A stretch of DNA of 64,000 bases, from contig JADJWX010000009.1 of assembly GCA_016716135.1 (NCBI GenBank), forward strand, positions 186,001-250,000, read 5' to 3'. This DNA is from Lewinellaceae bacterium (GTDB taxonomy: Bacteria > Bacteroidota > Bacteroidia > Chitinophagales > Saprospiraceae). This document shows positions 51,000 through 60,271 of the stretch, one piece after another. The first letter of the stretch is position 1, and the number at the start of each line of letters is the position of its first letter. The notes beneath the pieces are model-generated. The model was given only the letters and a program-made list of their open reading frames with translations. It did no database searches and was not told the origin of the DNA. The position numbers and the translations under genes are program-made.

Positions 51000-52496
51000 C
51001 TAAAGTGTAATGGTAAAGTCTGTGCGGCGGTTTTTAGCCCGGTTGGCGTCCGAATCATTCGGAGCCAGCGGCTTGGAATCACCATAACCAACTGCACGCA
51101 AACGACCGGCAGCAATACCGCGGTCCGTCAGATAAGCCGCCACAGCAGCTGCGCGTTGCTGTGACAATTGAAGGTTGGCTTCCGGGTCACCGGTATCATC
51201 GGTGTGCCCGCCAATTTCAATCCGGATTTGCGGATTGTCATTTAAAGCAGTAACCAGATTATCCAACTCGTATTTACTGTCATTTTTCAAGGTCGCAGAT
51301 CCGGTATCAAACCAGACATAATTCAAAACCAGCGTATTATCTGCTGCATCAGCCGATTCAATAGCCGCTTTCACATTTGAACTGAATTCAGCCGCGCGCA
51401 TCGGAACTTCGATATCCAATACTTTATCCTTATTGGGATCACCATCCTTCCCGCGAAACTCAGTAAGATAGAAGGACTTTTGTTCGCGGTACCAGGCATC
51501 AAATTCTTCCTGGGAAACTACCCGGAAAATCCGTTTCATGGAATAGTGTCCTTTACCACAAAGCTCGGCGCAGGCAAGTTCATATTCAAATTTCTCCCAA
51601 CGCTTCGGGCCGGTCGGATCTGCCGGATCATAAGGTTCGTTGTATTCCGGATATTTCCTTAGTTCATTGCGATATTCCGCAGTTGTCTTGATTGGCGTGA
51701 AGACAAAATAGGTCGGCATACCCGGAACCGCATCCATTTTTACCCGAAAATGCACCAAATCGAAATTGTGCAAAACGTCCTTTGCAGTGATCCGTACACG
51801 AACTTTTTTGCCAACCGGCAGATACAGTTCTGTACTCGGAATTACATCGTCCCAGTTTTTAGAATCTGTAAAATCCTGACCCAACTGATTGCTACCCGTA
51901 GTAAGTTTAAAATCGCGGGCGCCCAATTTCCCATCGGGACCCGGGTAGCGGATAATCCAGTTGAATTGCTGACCAGTAGCTTCAATCTCCATAAAATCTT
52001 CCTCTGAACCCACATCGGCCATCACAGTATTCCAGGCATCCAGGCCACGTACGACGAGCAAGGTCATTACCACAGCGGGTACTGCAGTCCAGATAACCTC
52101 CAGACGATTATCATGCGCAATAAACTCTGCCTTCCTGTTTTCTCTCCACCGGTATTTGTATGCATACCAAAAGAGGGCAATATGGGTAAGCACGAACACT
52201 ATTCCCGTCAGGATAAGGGTAAGGTTGAACATGCTATCCAAAGCCCCCCCGTGTTCGGAGGCTGAGGTGTGCGGACCATAACCCATCATCTGATTTTTGT
52301 ATGCCCAAGCCGAGATCATAACGGCCGGAAGGAAAACGACCATAAAACCCAAAGAAAGCCACCCGTTCCACTTGCTGGCATCTTTACTGGCTTCACGTTC
52401 ACCTTTAATCTCGGCAGTCAACTCAGTGACACGCCCGATCTGAACTAAAACGATCGTGATCAAAATGATACAGATAACTATAACAAGCGCTGTCAT
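51000..52496 (-). CDS. Cytochrome c oxidase subunit II fused to an OmpA-like peptidoglycan-binding domain
   Basis: A 498-residue fusion. Residues 1-20, 46-67, 88-112 and 130-150 are membrane helices, the last two being the usual subunit II pair. The periplasmic cupredoxin domain has the full CuA site: H243 in VLHNFDLVHF and C309-x-E311-x-C313-x3-H317-x2-M320 in CAELCGKGHYSM. After a linker (about 330-385) comes an OmpA-like domain (386-498) with GGHTDDTGDPEANLQLSQQR and NRAKNRRTDF. D433 and R448 match the diaminopimelate-binding pair of OmpA proteins. It accepts electrons from cytochrome c or ACIII and may tether the oxidase to peptidoglycan. The frame runs through both domains without a break. 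Confidence 0.93.
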   Translation of the reverse strand: MTALVIVICIILITIVLVQIGRVTELTAEIKGEREASKDASKWNGWLSLGFMVVFLPAVMISAWAYKNQMMGYGPHTSASEHGGALDSMFNLTLILTGIVFVLTHIALFWYAYKYRWRENRKAEFIAHDNRLEVIWTAVPAVVMTLLVVRGLDAWNTVMADVGSEEDFMEIEATGQQFNWIIRYPGPDGKLGARDFKLTTGSNQLGQDFTDSKNWDDVIPSTELYLPVGKKVRVRITAKDVLHNFDLVHFRVKMDAVPGMPTYFVFTPIKTTAEYRNELRKYPEYNEPYDPADPTGPKRWEKFEYELACAELCGKGHYSMKRIFRVVSQEEFDAWYREQKSFYLTEFRGKDGDPNKDKVLDIEVPMRAAEFSSNVKAAIESADAADNTLVLNYVWFDTGSATLKNDSKYELDNLVTALNDNPQIRIEIGGHTDDTGDPEANLQLSQQRAAAVAAYLTDRGIAAGRLRAVGYGDSKPLAPNDSDANRAKNRRTDFTITL

Positions 52497-52519
52497 CGCA
52501 ATTTTTTTTTCTAAAAACT

Positions 52520-52552
52520 CAAAAGTAAACGGTTTGTTCGGGAGGCTGTCAA
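52520..52552 (-). promoter_or_regulatory. Internal promoter upstream of the CoxB-OmpA gene
   Basis: On the minus strand TTG (plus CAA, 52550-52552) lies 22 nt from TACTTTTG (plus CAAAAGTA, 52520-52527), which is 23 bp upstream of the start at 52496. It could express the oxidase subunits separately from actABCDEF. Confidence 0.5.
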
Positions 52553-52614
52553 GCCTTGGGTTAATTAGATTCGCTCTGAATTATTTTTTTGACAAAACCA
52601 TGAATCAACTATAA

Positions 52615-54057
52615 TTAATGGTCATGGCCACCATCTTCGCCTTCCGGATAAGCGCCAGTGCTATGATGCAGGCTTTCTTCCAAAAACGGATCTTTTAACG
52701 GCAATAGCGGTGCTCGTTCCAGGTTTCGGAAAAAGAAGAACAAAAACAAACTCAGGAAACCGATAAGCACACCTATTTCCTGAAGACCGGGGATAGTAAA
52801 ACCAGCCTTGAAGCTCGACAAAGACTCATGGCCAGCACCATGCGCTTCGCCATGGCCGGTATCTGCATGATCGTTTGCAACGGAGCCTTCAGCATGATCG
52901 GTTGTTGTTGCGGTAGTATGATCATCACTGTTTATCGGGGCAGCTTCATGGTGAGTGGTCATTTTGCCTTCAGCCAGTTCTTTTGCCTCATGCGCAGCAA
53001 TCCGTGCGCCAGGTTTGATCATATAAAAGAAATCCCACCAATGGCCAAAAAACACGATCAGACAAACAAAAAACATGGTCCCGACCTTCCGTTTAGTATC
53101 ATTCCGCATCAAGATAAGGAAGGGTGTAACGAAGTTCAGCAGCATATTACCCCAGAAAAGTACAGGGTAGTTTTCCATGCGCTCTTTGAAGTAAATTGTT
53201 TCCTCACCAACGTTCGCATACCAGATCAACATGAACTGGTCAAACCACAAATACATCCAAAATACGCTGATACCGAAAATATACTTACCGAGATCATGCA
53301 GGTGCTCCCGGGTTACATATTCCAGATAGCCCTTTGATTGCAGGTATAAAATCACCATAACCATGAGCGCCAGTCCGGCCAGCAACAAAGAAATTGTGGA
53401 ATACCAGGCAAACATCGTACTGTACCAGTGCGGGTCGATGGACATAATCAATTGCCACAAAAATACCGTGCTCAAAAAACCACCCAGCGGCAAAAACGAA
53501 GCGGCCCATTTGCGCTCCTTTTTGTAATAGTCAAAAGAAGCCGTTTCATGTTGATCCTGTGCCAGGGAGTTCTGCCGCATTTTGTAGGCCCAGAAAGCCC
53601 AGATACCCAGGAACCCCAGCACGCCAATTGTAAAAAATGCCGGACTTAAAAAACCGGACTTACCTGCAATAATTTCGTCATAAACAGGATTGGCAGGGTC
53701 AGTAATTCCCGGCGTATTCCAGTGGTACAGATGATGGAGATGGCCCCAGACACCAACAACGATGACGAGTAAAAGCACAAGGCCAACGAGCATAAATTGG
53801 CTCAAGGCTTCCCAAACCCGTTTTACGGCTACGATCCAACCGGCAAAAGCCGTGATTTGCGCTGCCAGAAAAAACATGGCCGTGAAAGCGATGCCGGTAA
53901 AAAACACCGCGTTGTGGAGGTAGTTGGTCCAGAAGCGGGTATGATATTCGTCATCACCCACTGCCGACCAAACCAGGCAAAGCACGCCGAGGCCCATTCC
54001 GATGAACAGGTTGCGCTTCAGTTTGCCGTCAAATACGAATTGCGTATTTAGATTCAT
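52615..54057 (-). CDS. actF: Alternative Complex III subunit ActF (NrfD-like quinone-binding subunit 2)
   Basis: A 480-residue membrane subunit with about ten helices, related to ActC/NrfD. Segments such as FWTNYLHNAVFFTGIAFTAMFF, STVFLWQLIMSIDPHWYSTMFAWY, YIFGISVFWMYLWFDQFMLIWY and HWWDFFYMI are family-typical. Between the last two helices is a His/Asp/Glu-rich hydrophilic insertion (about 370-430) with many HE, HA and DH pairs, and the C-terminus ends GEDGGHDH. In ACIII, ActF pairs with ActC in the membrane arm of the quinol:electron-acceptor oxidoreductase. It lies 105 nt after actE. Confidence 0.93.
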   Translation of the reverse strand: MNLNTQFVFDGKLKRNLFIGMGLGVLCLVWSAVGDDEYHTRFWTNYLHNAVFFTGIAFTAMFFLAAQITAFAGWIVAVKRVWEALSQFMLVGLVLLLVIVVGVWGHLHHLYHWNTPGITDPANPVYDEIIAGKSGFLSPAFFTIGVLGFLGIWAFWAYKMRQNSLAQDQHETASFDYYKKERKWAASFLPLGGFLSTVFLWQLIMSIDPHWYSTMFAWYSTISLLLAGLALMVMVILYLQSKGYLEYVTREHLHDLGKYIFGISVFWMYLWFDQFMLIWYANVGEETIYFKERMENYPVLFWGNMLLNFVTPFLILMRNDTKRKVGTMFFVCLIVFFGHWWDFFYMIKPGARIAAHEAKELAEGKMTTHHEAAPINSDDHTTATTTDHAEGSVANDHADTGHGEAHGAGHESLSSFKAGFTIPGLQEIGVLIGFLSLFLFFFFRNLERAPLLPLKDPFLEESLHHSTGAYPEGEDGGHDH

Positions 54058-54162
54058 ATTTCAGAGCCGGTTTCACACCGGTATTTAGATGTTCACTTTA
54101 AATTTTAGAGGCGAAAGCACCTAGTTTAAAGGAGCATTGCCATATCCTGATTTTAGCCTCGT

Positions 54163-54861
54163 TTATTTGGCTTGTAATGCACGGATATAATTGATTACAT
54201 GCCAGCGCTCTTCAAAAGATAGTTTATCAGAGTAACCACCCATCACGTTTTTGCCGTACATAATTGCAAAATAATACCGCCCGTCGCCAGCATTTTTCAT
54301 TTCATCGTCCAACAAGTTTTTGGGAGCCGAAGGATATTTTGCATTTGGGCCTGCATACAAGTATCCTTGCCCATCGCCTTTTTCACCATGGCAAATACCG
54401 CAGTAAATATCGTATAACGGCTTGCCTTTCGCTACGCTGGCAGCATCCGTCGGATATGCCGTGTTTACCATTTCTTGTTCACAGCGCAGTCGATCATCCT
54501 CCGTATTTTCATAATAAAACGGAACATCACCATTCACAGGCGCCGCTATGGCATTGGGTGCGTTTTTCCCCCGCACAACATCGATTAAGCCACTGCCACT
54601 GTAGTATACTGCAGTGTATCCGCGTGGGATGGTGCCACTGACTTTGCTTCGTGGTTGAGAAAGTTCATCTTTTTGGAACGTACTCTCATCATCCCAGTGA
54701 TTCCAGGAGTAGCTACTCAGCGTGTTGGCTTCATAACTCACCGGGTGATACATGTCCGGCATATATTCATGCCCAGTCTTGTTTTTACCGGCTGGCGAGC
54801 ACAGCGAAAATAACCAGGCAAACAGGGCAATCCCGATAATGGCGCCAATTGCGTATTTCAT
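54163..54861 (-). CDS. actE: Alternative Complex III monoheme cytochrome c subunit ActE
   Basis: A 232-residue cytochrome c subunit. The N-terminus is a signal/anchor (YAIGAIIGIALFAWLFSLC, possible lipid-modified Cys21). The C-terminal cytochrome domain has one heme site CGICH in YDIYCGICHGEKGDGQG and the Met ligand region YGKNVMGGYSDKLSFEERW. It sits on the periplasmic face of ACIII and relays electrons from the multiheme subunit to the oxidase. It lies 64 nt downstream of actD in the conserved order. Confidence 0.93.
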   Translation of the reverse strand: MKYAIGAIIGIALFAWLFSLCSPAGKNKTGHEYMPDMYHPVSYEANTLSSYSWNHWDDESTFQKDELSQPRSKVSGTIPRGYTAVYYSGSGLIDVVRGKNAPNAIAAPVNGDVPFYYENTEDDRLRCEQEMVNTAYPTDAASVAKGKPLYDIYCGICHGEKGDGQGYLYAGPNAKYPSAPKNLLDDEMKNAGDGRYYFAIMYGKNVMGGYSDKLSFEERWHVINYIRALQAK

Positions 54862-54925
54862 AATTTATAGTATTCGTTGATCGTAACTGGATTTTCGTCC
54901 GTTTTTACAAAAAACAGGCGGTTGG

Positions 54926-55459
54926 TTAAATCTCTTTTTCGTGCACTTCAGCAGCACCCGTTTTAGTAAAAAAAGCCTGCAAACTATCTACGTCTTTTTT
55001 GCCGGATTCACTGACATCAAAAGCGATGCAAAATTTATCATCGGTGATCCGATTATCCAGAATCTTAGGTTTTACACCAGGCCACATACCACAAATTGTA
55101 TAAAACGTGATTGTCATACCCCAGGCAGAAAACAAAACTGTCATCTCGAAGGTGATCGGTATATACGACGGAATCGGCCAATATGGCTTGCCGCCAAAAA
55201 TTATCGGCCAGTCGCTTACAACCGCCCACGACATGAAGCCGAATCCAAAAAGACAGCCTATAGCGCCATATATAAAGCCCAGATAATGCAAGCGGCTTTC
55301 GCTTAAGCCCAAAACAGGGTCAAGACCGTGTACCGGAAACGGTGTAAGCACATCCATAATATCAAGGTGCGCGTCCTTTGCAGATTTAACCGCCGTTTTC
55401 AGGTCTTCTTCGTCGGTATACAGTCCATACAGGACTTTTTTAGTTGCAACAGCAGCCAT
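54926..55459 (-). CDS. actD: Alternative Complex III subunit ActD (DUF3341)
   Basis: A 177-residue DUF3341 protein. A cytosolic N-terminal part (VLYGLYTDEEDLKTAVKSAKD, DVLTPFPVHGLD) precedes two membrane helices (LGFIYGAIGCLFGFGFMSWAVV and ITFEMTVLFSAWGMTITFYTI). The C-terminal DKFCIAFDVSES is again cytosolic. ActD is a peripheral-plus-membrane structural subunit of ACIII without cofactors. Gene order actC-actD-actE is canonical. Confidence 0.93.
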   Translation of the reverse strand: MAAVATKKVLYGLYTDEEDLKTAVKSAKDAHLDIMDVLTPFPVHGLDPVLGLSESRLHYLGFIYGAIGCLFGFGFMSWAVVSDWPIIFGGKPYWPIPSYIPITFEMTVLFSAWGMTITFYTICGMWPGVKPKILDNRITDDKFCIAFDVSESGKKDVDSLQAFFTKTGAAEVHEKEI

Positions 55460-55509
55460 ATAATTGAGTTATGAGACTGAATTTAAAAATGGTATATCAG
55501 GTATGGCAG

Positions 55510-56931
55510 TTAGTTTTCTTCTTTTTTTATCTGAACCGAGGAATGCCCGCCATGCGACGACGCATTTTTTCCAATGAATTGACTACCTGCTACTTTCAGA
55601 ATATGTTTTACCTCTGCAATTGCAACAACAGGGGCAACACGGGTAAAAATCAGGAAAAGGAAGAAGAACAGTCCAATGGTTCCGGAAAAAAGCGAGATTT
55701 CGACCCAAGTCGGGCTGTAATAGCTCCAGGATGAGGGCAGGTAATCGCGTGCCAGTGTAGTTGCGATAATCACGAATCGCTCAAACCACATCCCGATATT
55801 CACAATAATAGACAGGAAAAATGTCCACCAAATACTGCGGCGTATTTTCCGCGACCAGAAGAGTTGCGGGCTCACCACATTGCAAAACATCATTCCAAAG
55901 TATGCCCACCAGTAAATTCCAAATACCCGGTTATAGAACGCAAACTGCTCATAAATATAGCCGGAATACCAGGCGATAAATAATTCCGTGAGGTAAGCCA
56001 CCCCAACAATCGTACCGGTCAGCACGATTACTTTATTCATCGAATCAATGTGGTTAAGCGTAATATATTCTTCCAGTTTAAGCACTTTCCGGGTAATAAC
56101 CATCAGTGTTTGCACCATGGCAAAACCCGAAAAAATAGCCCCTGCTACGAAATACGGCGGAAAAATGGTGGTATGCCAACCTGGAATCACCGAGGTGGCA
56201 AAGTCAAAGGATACGATCGTGTGTACGGAAAGTACCAGTGGCGTGGAAATGCCCGCCAGAATCAACGAAAGCGACTCCCAGCGCTGCCAGTGTTTGGCGC
56301 TGCCCGTCCAGCCAAAAGAGAAAATTTCGTACATCTTCCGGCGGAATCCCGACGCACGGTCGCGCACCGTTGCCAAGTCTGGCACCAAGCCGGTATACCA
56401 GAACAACAACGAAACGGAGAAGTATGTCGAGATCGCAAATACGTCCCAAAGCAGTGGAGAGTTAAAGTTTGGCCAAAGCGGGCCGCGGGTATTCGGAAAG
56501 GGGAAGATAAAAAACCCTAACCAGAGCCGTCCCATGTGAATGAGTGGAAACTGTCCGGCGCATATTACTGCAAAAATGGTCATGGCTTCTGCTGCCCGGT
56601 TCACACCGGTACGCCAACGTTGCCGGAAAATCAGCAAAATGGCGGAGATCAGGGTGCCGGCGTGACCGATACCAATCCACCAGACGAAGTTGGTGATATC
56701 CCACCCCCAGTTGATGGTCCGGTTCAGGTTCCAGGAACCGATACCTTTCCAGATTGTCCAACAGACCGCAAAAACGTAAAGGCCAAGAAACGCAGCCGCG
56801 AGTGAAAAGGCAATTATCCACTCCCTGGAGGGAGCCTTTTCAGTGGGCGAGCTCAAATCCTCCGTGATATTATGGTAGGATTTATTGCCTTCGATGAGTA
56901 CGTGCCGTACAGGCGCTACAGCTTGAGACAT
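55510..56931 (-). CDS. actC: Alternative Complex III subunit ActC (NrfD/polysulfide reductase-like, quinone-binding)
   Basis: A 473-residue membrane protein of the NrfD family with ten helices. The menaquinol-binding region near helices 2-5 is recognised by WWIGIGHAGTLISAILLIF, FAVICAGQFPLIHMGRLWLG and LWDVFAISTYFSVSLLFWYTG, and further on VSFDFATSVIPGWHTTIFPPYFV. It accepts menaquinol electrons and passes them to the iron-sulfur part of ActB. The C-terminal tail has NASSHGGHSS. It lies 51 nt after actB. Confidence 0.95.
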   Translation of the reverse strand: MSQAVAPVRHVLIEGNKSYHNITEDLSSPTEKAPSREWIIAFSLAAAFLGLYVFAVCWTIWKGIGSWNLNRTINWGWDITNFVWWIGIGHAGTLISAILLIFRQRWRTGVNRAAEAMTIFAVICAGQFPLIHMGRLWLGFFIFPFPNTRGPLWPNFNSPLLWDVFAISTYFSVSLLFWYTGLVPDLATVRDRASGFRRKMYEIFSFGWTGSAKHWQRWESLSLILAGISTPLVLSVHTIVSFDFATSVIPGWHTTIFPPYFVAGAIFSGFAMVQTLMVITRKVLKLEEYITLNHIDSMNKVIVLTGTIVGVAYLTELFIAWYSGYIYEQFAFYNRVFGIYWWAYFGMMFCNVVSPQLFWSRKIRRSIWWTFFLSIIVNIGMWFERFVIIATTLARDYLPSSWSYYSPTWVEISLFSGTIGLFFFLFLIFTRVAPVVAIAEVKHILKVAGSQFIGKNASSHGGHSSVQIKKEEN

Positions 56932-56982
56932 ATTATTCGTTGATCGTTATCGATGTTAGTTCGGTAAAAAGGGTTTTTGGGC

Positions 56983-59900
56983 TTATGAAAACATTTCCTC
57001 GTTGGCGTTGTGCACTTTTGCAGAATACTCAACCCCGGGCCGTGTATTTATTTCTTCCAAGACCTGGTAGGCCAGTGGTCCCATTTCCTTCCGTGCTTTG
57101 CTGACTTCGCTTTCCGGATTGTTCAAATTGCCGAATACAATCGCGCCGGTTGGGCAGGCTGTCTGGCACGCCGTACGGACATCATTATCAAGCACCGCCC
57201 GGTTTTCCTGCTTGGCAGTCAGTTTGCCTTCCTGGATACGCTGAATACAGAACGAGCATTTTTCAATAACGCCACGGCTGCGCACCGTTACGTCAGGATT
57301 GAGAACCATACGAACGAGGTTGTCTGCGTAGTAGGGCTTTTCATCACCCTCTGCCCAAAACACTTGCTCTTCGTTTGCCGGCCAGGTATCCGCTGTGGTG
57401 TAGTCCAGCCAGTTGAACCGGCGAACTTTGTATGGGCAGTTATTGGCGCAATAACGGGTACCAATGCAACGGTTATACGCCATTTGGTTAATACCTTCCA
57501 TCGAGTGGTTGGTGGCGTTAACCGGGCAAACGTTTTCACAGGGTGCATTATCGCAGTGCTGGCACATCATAGGCTGGTATACCACTTTCGGGTTTTCCAG
57601 ATCGCCGTAAAAATACCGGTCGATGCGCAGCCAGGTCATTTCATGGTGCCGGTGTACCTCGGTTTTACCTACCACAGGCACGTTATTCTCACTCACGCAG
57701 GCAACCTGACAAGCGCCACAGCCGATACAACTGTTGAGATCGATATACATCCCCCACTTCAAGCCGGTACCATAAAAATCGGTGTTGTCGGGGTATAGCG
57801 TTTGTTCATTCAGGTGTTTGGCTTTCTGGTGAAACTCAGCCATTTTCTCCGACAATTCAGGCAATTCATTCAGGTTAACCTGGAAAATGATAGAGCGATC
57901 GGTAAGTGCTCCCTGGAAACCTTTATTGCCCAGCGTTTTTTCGTCAGCATTAATGATTGCACCCTCTTCCTTACCCATTGCCGTTACACCCATTGTATGG
58001 TGATACTGCACGCAGGCAAACTTTTTATCGACGCCAACTTTATCAGATATTTTTGCTTCTTTGGCAAAATATTGGGTTAAACCACCATCCACCGGGAGCC
58101 AGGGGTTCACATTCACACCGAATCCAACGCCACATCCGCCGGTTTCGCGTCCACCACCCAATGCAATGGCCACAGTCCCCGGCAATTGACCGAAAGTGCG
58201 CACTACCGTACAGGTCAGTTTTTGACCGTTCACCTCAACTTCAACATTATCGCCATCATTCAGGCCTTTCCAACCATTAATTTCATTCACGCCATCCCAC
58301 TCGACAGGAATGCTGAGATAGTTCCCCCAAACTGTGCGGTGCAGCGGATCAGGCATTTCCTGCAACCAGGGGTTATGTGCGTATTGGCCATTGCCAATAT
58401 TTACTGTTTCATAAAAAGCAATTTCAACCTCACTGCTGCCTGGTTGTGTAACAGCAGCAGCATTAAGCGAAATTCCCGGATTGAACGATACTGTCGTGGC
58501 TGCCGCCGGCGCTTCAAATACACCGTCGTGCAAGCTCATATCCCAAAAAGCGGCAGGCGTGCTGTATTTGCTTTGGGAGCCAAAAAGTTCGCTTGCCCAG
58601 TGTGATTTCAGATACTGATAATATGGCTGTTCGTCCTGCCGGTTCAAATTCGCACTATCAGCCCATTCCAGCAAGGAATGCTCGGCCTGCCGGGTATCGA
58701 ACAACGGGGCAATTGTCGGTTGGATCAGGCTGTAATGCCCGGTTTTCGGTTCGGCATCGCCCCAGGATTCCAACTGGTGATTCGCCGGCGCCGCGTGGGT
58801 ACACAATGCCGTGGTTTCATCCATCGTCCCGGAAAAGGAAATCCGGGTATTTACTTTGGCAAAGGCATCTTTAAACTGTTTTGCATTCGGCAGTTCAAAC
58901 GCAGGATTAGCGCCCCAAACGATAGCCACCTGTACCTGTCCGGCATTCATTTCGCCGATCAGGCGAGCCATATCACGCTCGTCGCCTTGCCGCAGGTTGT
59001 TTATTGTTCCGAAATCAATGGTCTGATTGATATTGCCAAGTAAATCGTTGATTTTGTTGACGATAACCTGCTCCATGATATTGTTGGAACCGGAAATAAC
59101 CAGCGATTTGCCTTGGTTGGCTACCAGTTCGGCAGCCACCTTTTTCAACGCCGCTTTCGCTTTGTCATTCAAGGCCGGGGCGCTTATGGAAGAACCGCCC
59201 AGTTTAGCGGCAACTTCGTTGTACAAGGTGCAAATAGCCGCGCCGAGTTCGCTGGGCTTGATTTGAATCCGGTTATCGGCATTGGAGCCGGTAAGGGTCA
59301 TTTTCCCTTCAACCTGGTAATGGCGCGACATCGAAGCGCCTTTCATCGACTTGATCTTGCGCTTTGCAGCATAATCCCGGGCATATTCGACCGGGCTGAT
59401 CCAGGTGCCTAAAAAGTCCGCGTCAAACGATACAATCACATCGGCTTCGCCAAATTTGTACGTTGGAATGCCACGCACGCCAAAGCACTGCTGGTTGGCA
59501 GCCAATAAAGCCGCACTCGATACCGGGTCATAAGTCACCACTTTGGAATTCGGGTATTTTTCCATGAACTCCGCCAGTGCCTTCTTGGCCGTCGGGCTAA
59601 CAATTGTATTAGTGATCAGGCGAACATTGCCCCCCAACTGGAGTTGTCCTTTAATCTTGTTGTCCAGATCGGCCCAACCCATCGCTTTCACCGCTCCCTC
59701 CTCGATCGTACCGGCGGTTTTGATCCGGCGGGTATCATAAAGGCTCAAAACCTGGGCTTGCGCCCGGGCACTGGTACCGCCCGAAGTAACACTGCTCAGC
59801 GTATTCCCTTCAATTTTGATCGGCCGGCCTTCCCGGGTTTTAACCAACACAGCGCAATAATCACCGCCATTCACAAAAGAAGAGGCGAAATAATTGGCCA

Positions 59901-60153
59901 CCCCCGGAACGATATCATCCGGTTTGGTTACGTAAGGAATTGCCTTTTTGACCGGGATTTCACAAGATGCGGCCAAAGTGGCTGCCCCCAGGCCAAAACC
60001 CATCAATTTGAGAAAATCACGACGCGAGGCCGTCCAGTTGCCGTCAGTCTCAGCCATGTTCTCCACGGAAAATTCTTTTTCAGCAGCCTGAAGAAAGGAC
60101 TCCTCTTTGTTCAAGTCTTCAGTGCTTACCCAAATACCGTTATCGTGGTGCAT
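56983..60153 (-). CDS. actB: Alternative Complex III subunit ActB (molybdopterin-like domain fused to iron-sulfur domain)
   Basis: A 1056-residue periplasmic subunit. Near residues 41-67 is a Tat-type signal (ASRRDFLKLMGFGLGAAT, then Cys, a possible lipid anchor). Residues about 70-790 resemble the molybdopterin oxidoreductase fold, which in ACIII has lost the molybdenum cofactor. From about 805 on is a ferredoxin-like module with four cysteine clusters: CIGCGACQVAC, CQHCDNAPCENVC, CIGTRYCANNC and CSFCIQ-x-CQTAC, fitting three [4Fe-4S] and one [3Fe-4S] cluster. ATG 60153 is preferred over the TTG at 60162. Electrons go from quinol through it to ActA hemes. Confidence 0.96.
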   Translation of the reverse strand: MHHDNGIWVSTEDLNKEESFLQAAEKEFSVENMAETDGNWTASRRDFLKLMGFGLGAATLAASCEIPVKKAIPYVTKPDDIVPGVANYFASSFVNGGDYCAVLVKTREGRPIKIEGNTLSSVTSGGTSARAQAQVLSLYDTRRIKTAGTIEEGAVKAMGWADLDNKIKGQLQLGGNVRLITNTIVSPTAKKALAEFMEKYPNSKVVTYDPVSSAALLAANQQCFGVRGIPTYKFGEADVIVSFDADFLGTWISPVEYARDYAAKRKIKSMKGASMSRHYQVEGKMTLTGSNADNRIQIKPSELGAAICTLYNEVAAKLGGSSISAPALNDKAKAALKKVAAELVANQGKSLVISGSNNIMEQVIVNKINDLLGNINQTIDFGTINNLRQGDERDMARLIGEMNAGQVQVAIVWGANPAFELPNAKQFKDAFAKVNTRISFSGTMDETTALCTHAAPANHQLESWGDAEPKTGHYSLIQPTIAPLFDTRQAEHSLLEWADSANLNRQDEQPYYQYLKSHWASELFGSQSKYSTPAAFWDMSLHDGVFEAPAAATTVSFNPGISLNAAAVTQPGSSEVEIAFYETVNIGNGQYAHNPWLQEMPDPLHRTVWGNYLSIPVEWDGVNEINGWKGLNDGDNVEVEVNGQKLTCTVVRTFGQLPGTVAIALGGGRETGGCGVGFGVNVNPWLPVDGGLTQYFAKEAKISDKVGVDKKFACVQYHHTMGVTAMGKEEGAIINADEKTLGNKGFQGALTDRSIIFQVNLNELPELSEKMAEFHQKAKHLNEQTLYPDNTDFYGTGLKWGMYIDLNSCIGCGACQVACVSENNVPVVGKTEVHRHHEMTWLRIDRYFYGDLENPKVVYQPMMCQHCDNAPCENVCPVNATNHSMEGINQMAYNRCIGTRYCANNCPYKVRRFNWLDYTTADTWPANEEQVFWAEGDEKPYYADNLVRMVLNPDVTVRSRGVIEKCSFCIQRIQEGKLTAKQENRAVLDNDVRTACQTACPTGAIVFGNLNNPESEVSKARKEMGPLAYQVLEEINTRPGVEYSAKVHNANEEMFS

Positions 60154-60271
60154 ATTATTCAATGAGTGATTGACAAATAAAAGTTAATAGTTTTTTTAGG
60201 GCTTGAGGGTTAAACACCCTCGATGATCTCCAACCAGAAATATCCTAACCGGAAATCTTCGATCCTAAAAA

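Noticed and set aside
57010..57798. 262-codon plus-strand open frame
   Set aside because: Antisense to the iron-sulfur module of actB; no independent support.
56983..60153. Molybdenum oxidoreductase (such as formate or nitrate reductase)
   Set aside because: Gene order actABCDEF and the fused iron-sulfur module identify it as ActB, whose molybdopterin-like domain carries no molybdenum cofactor.
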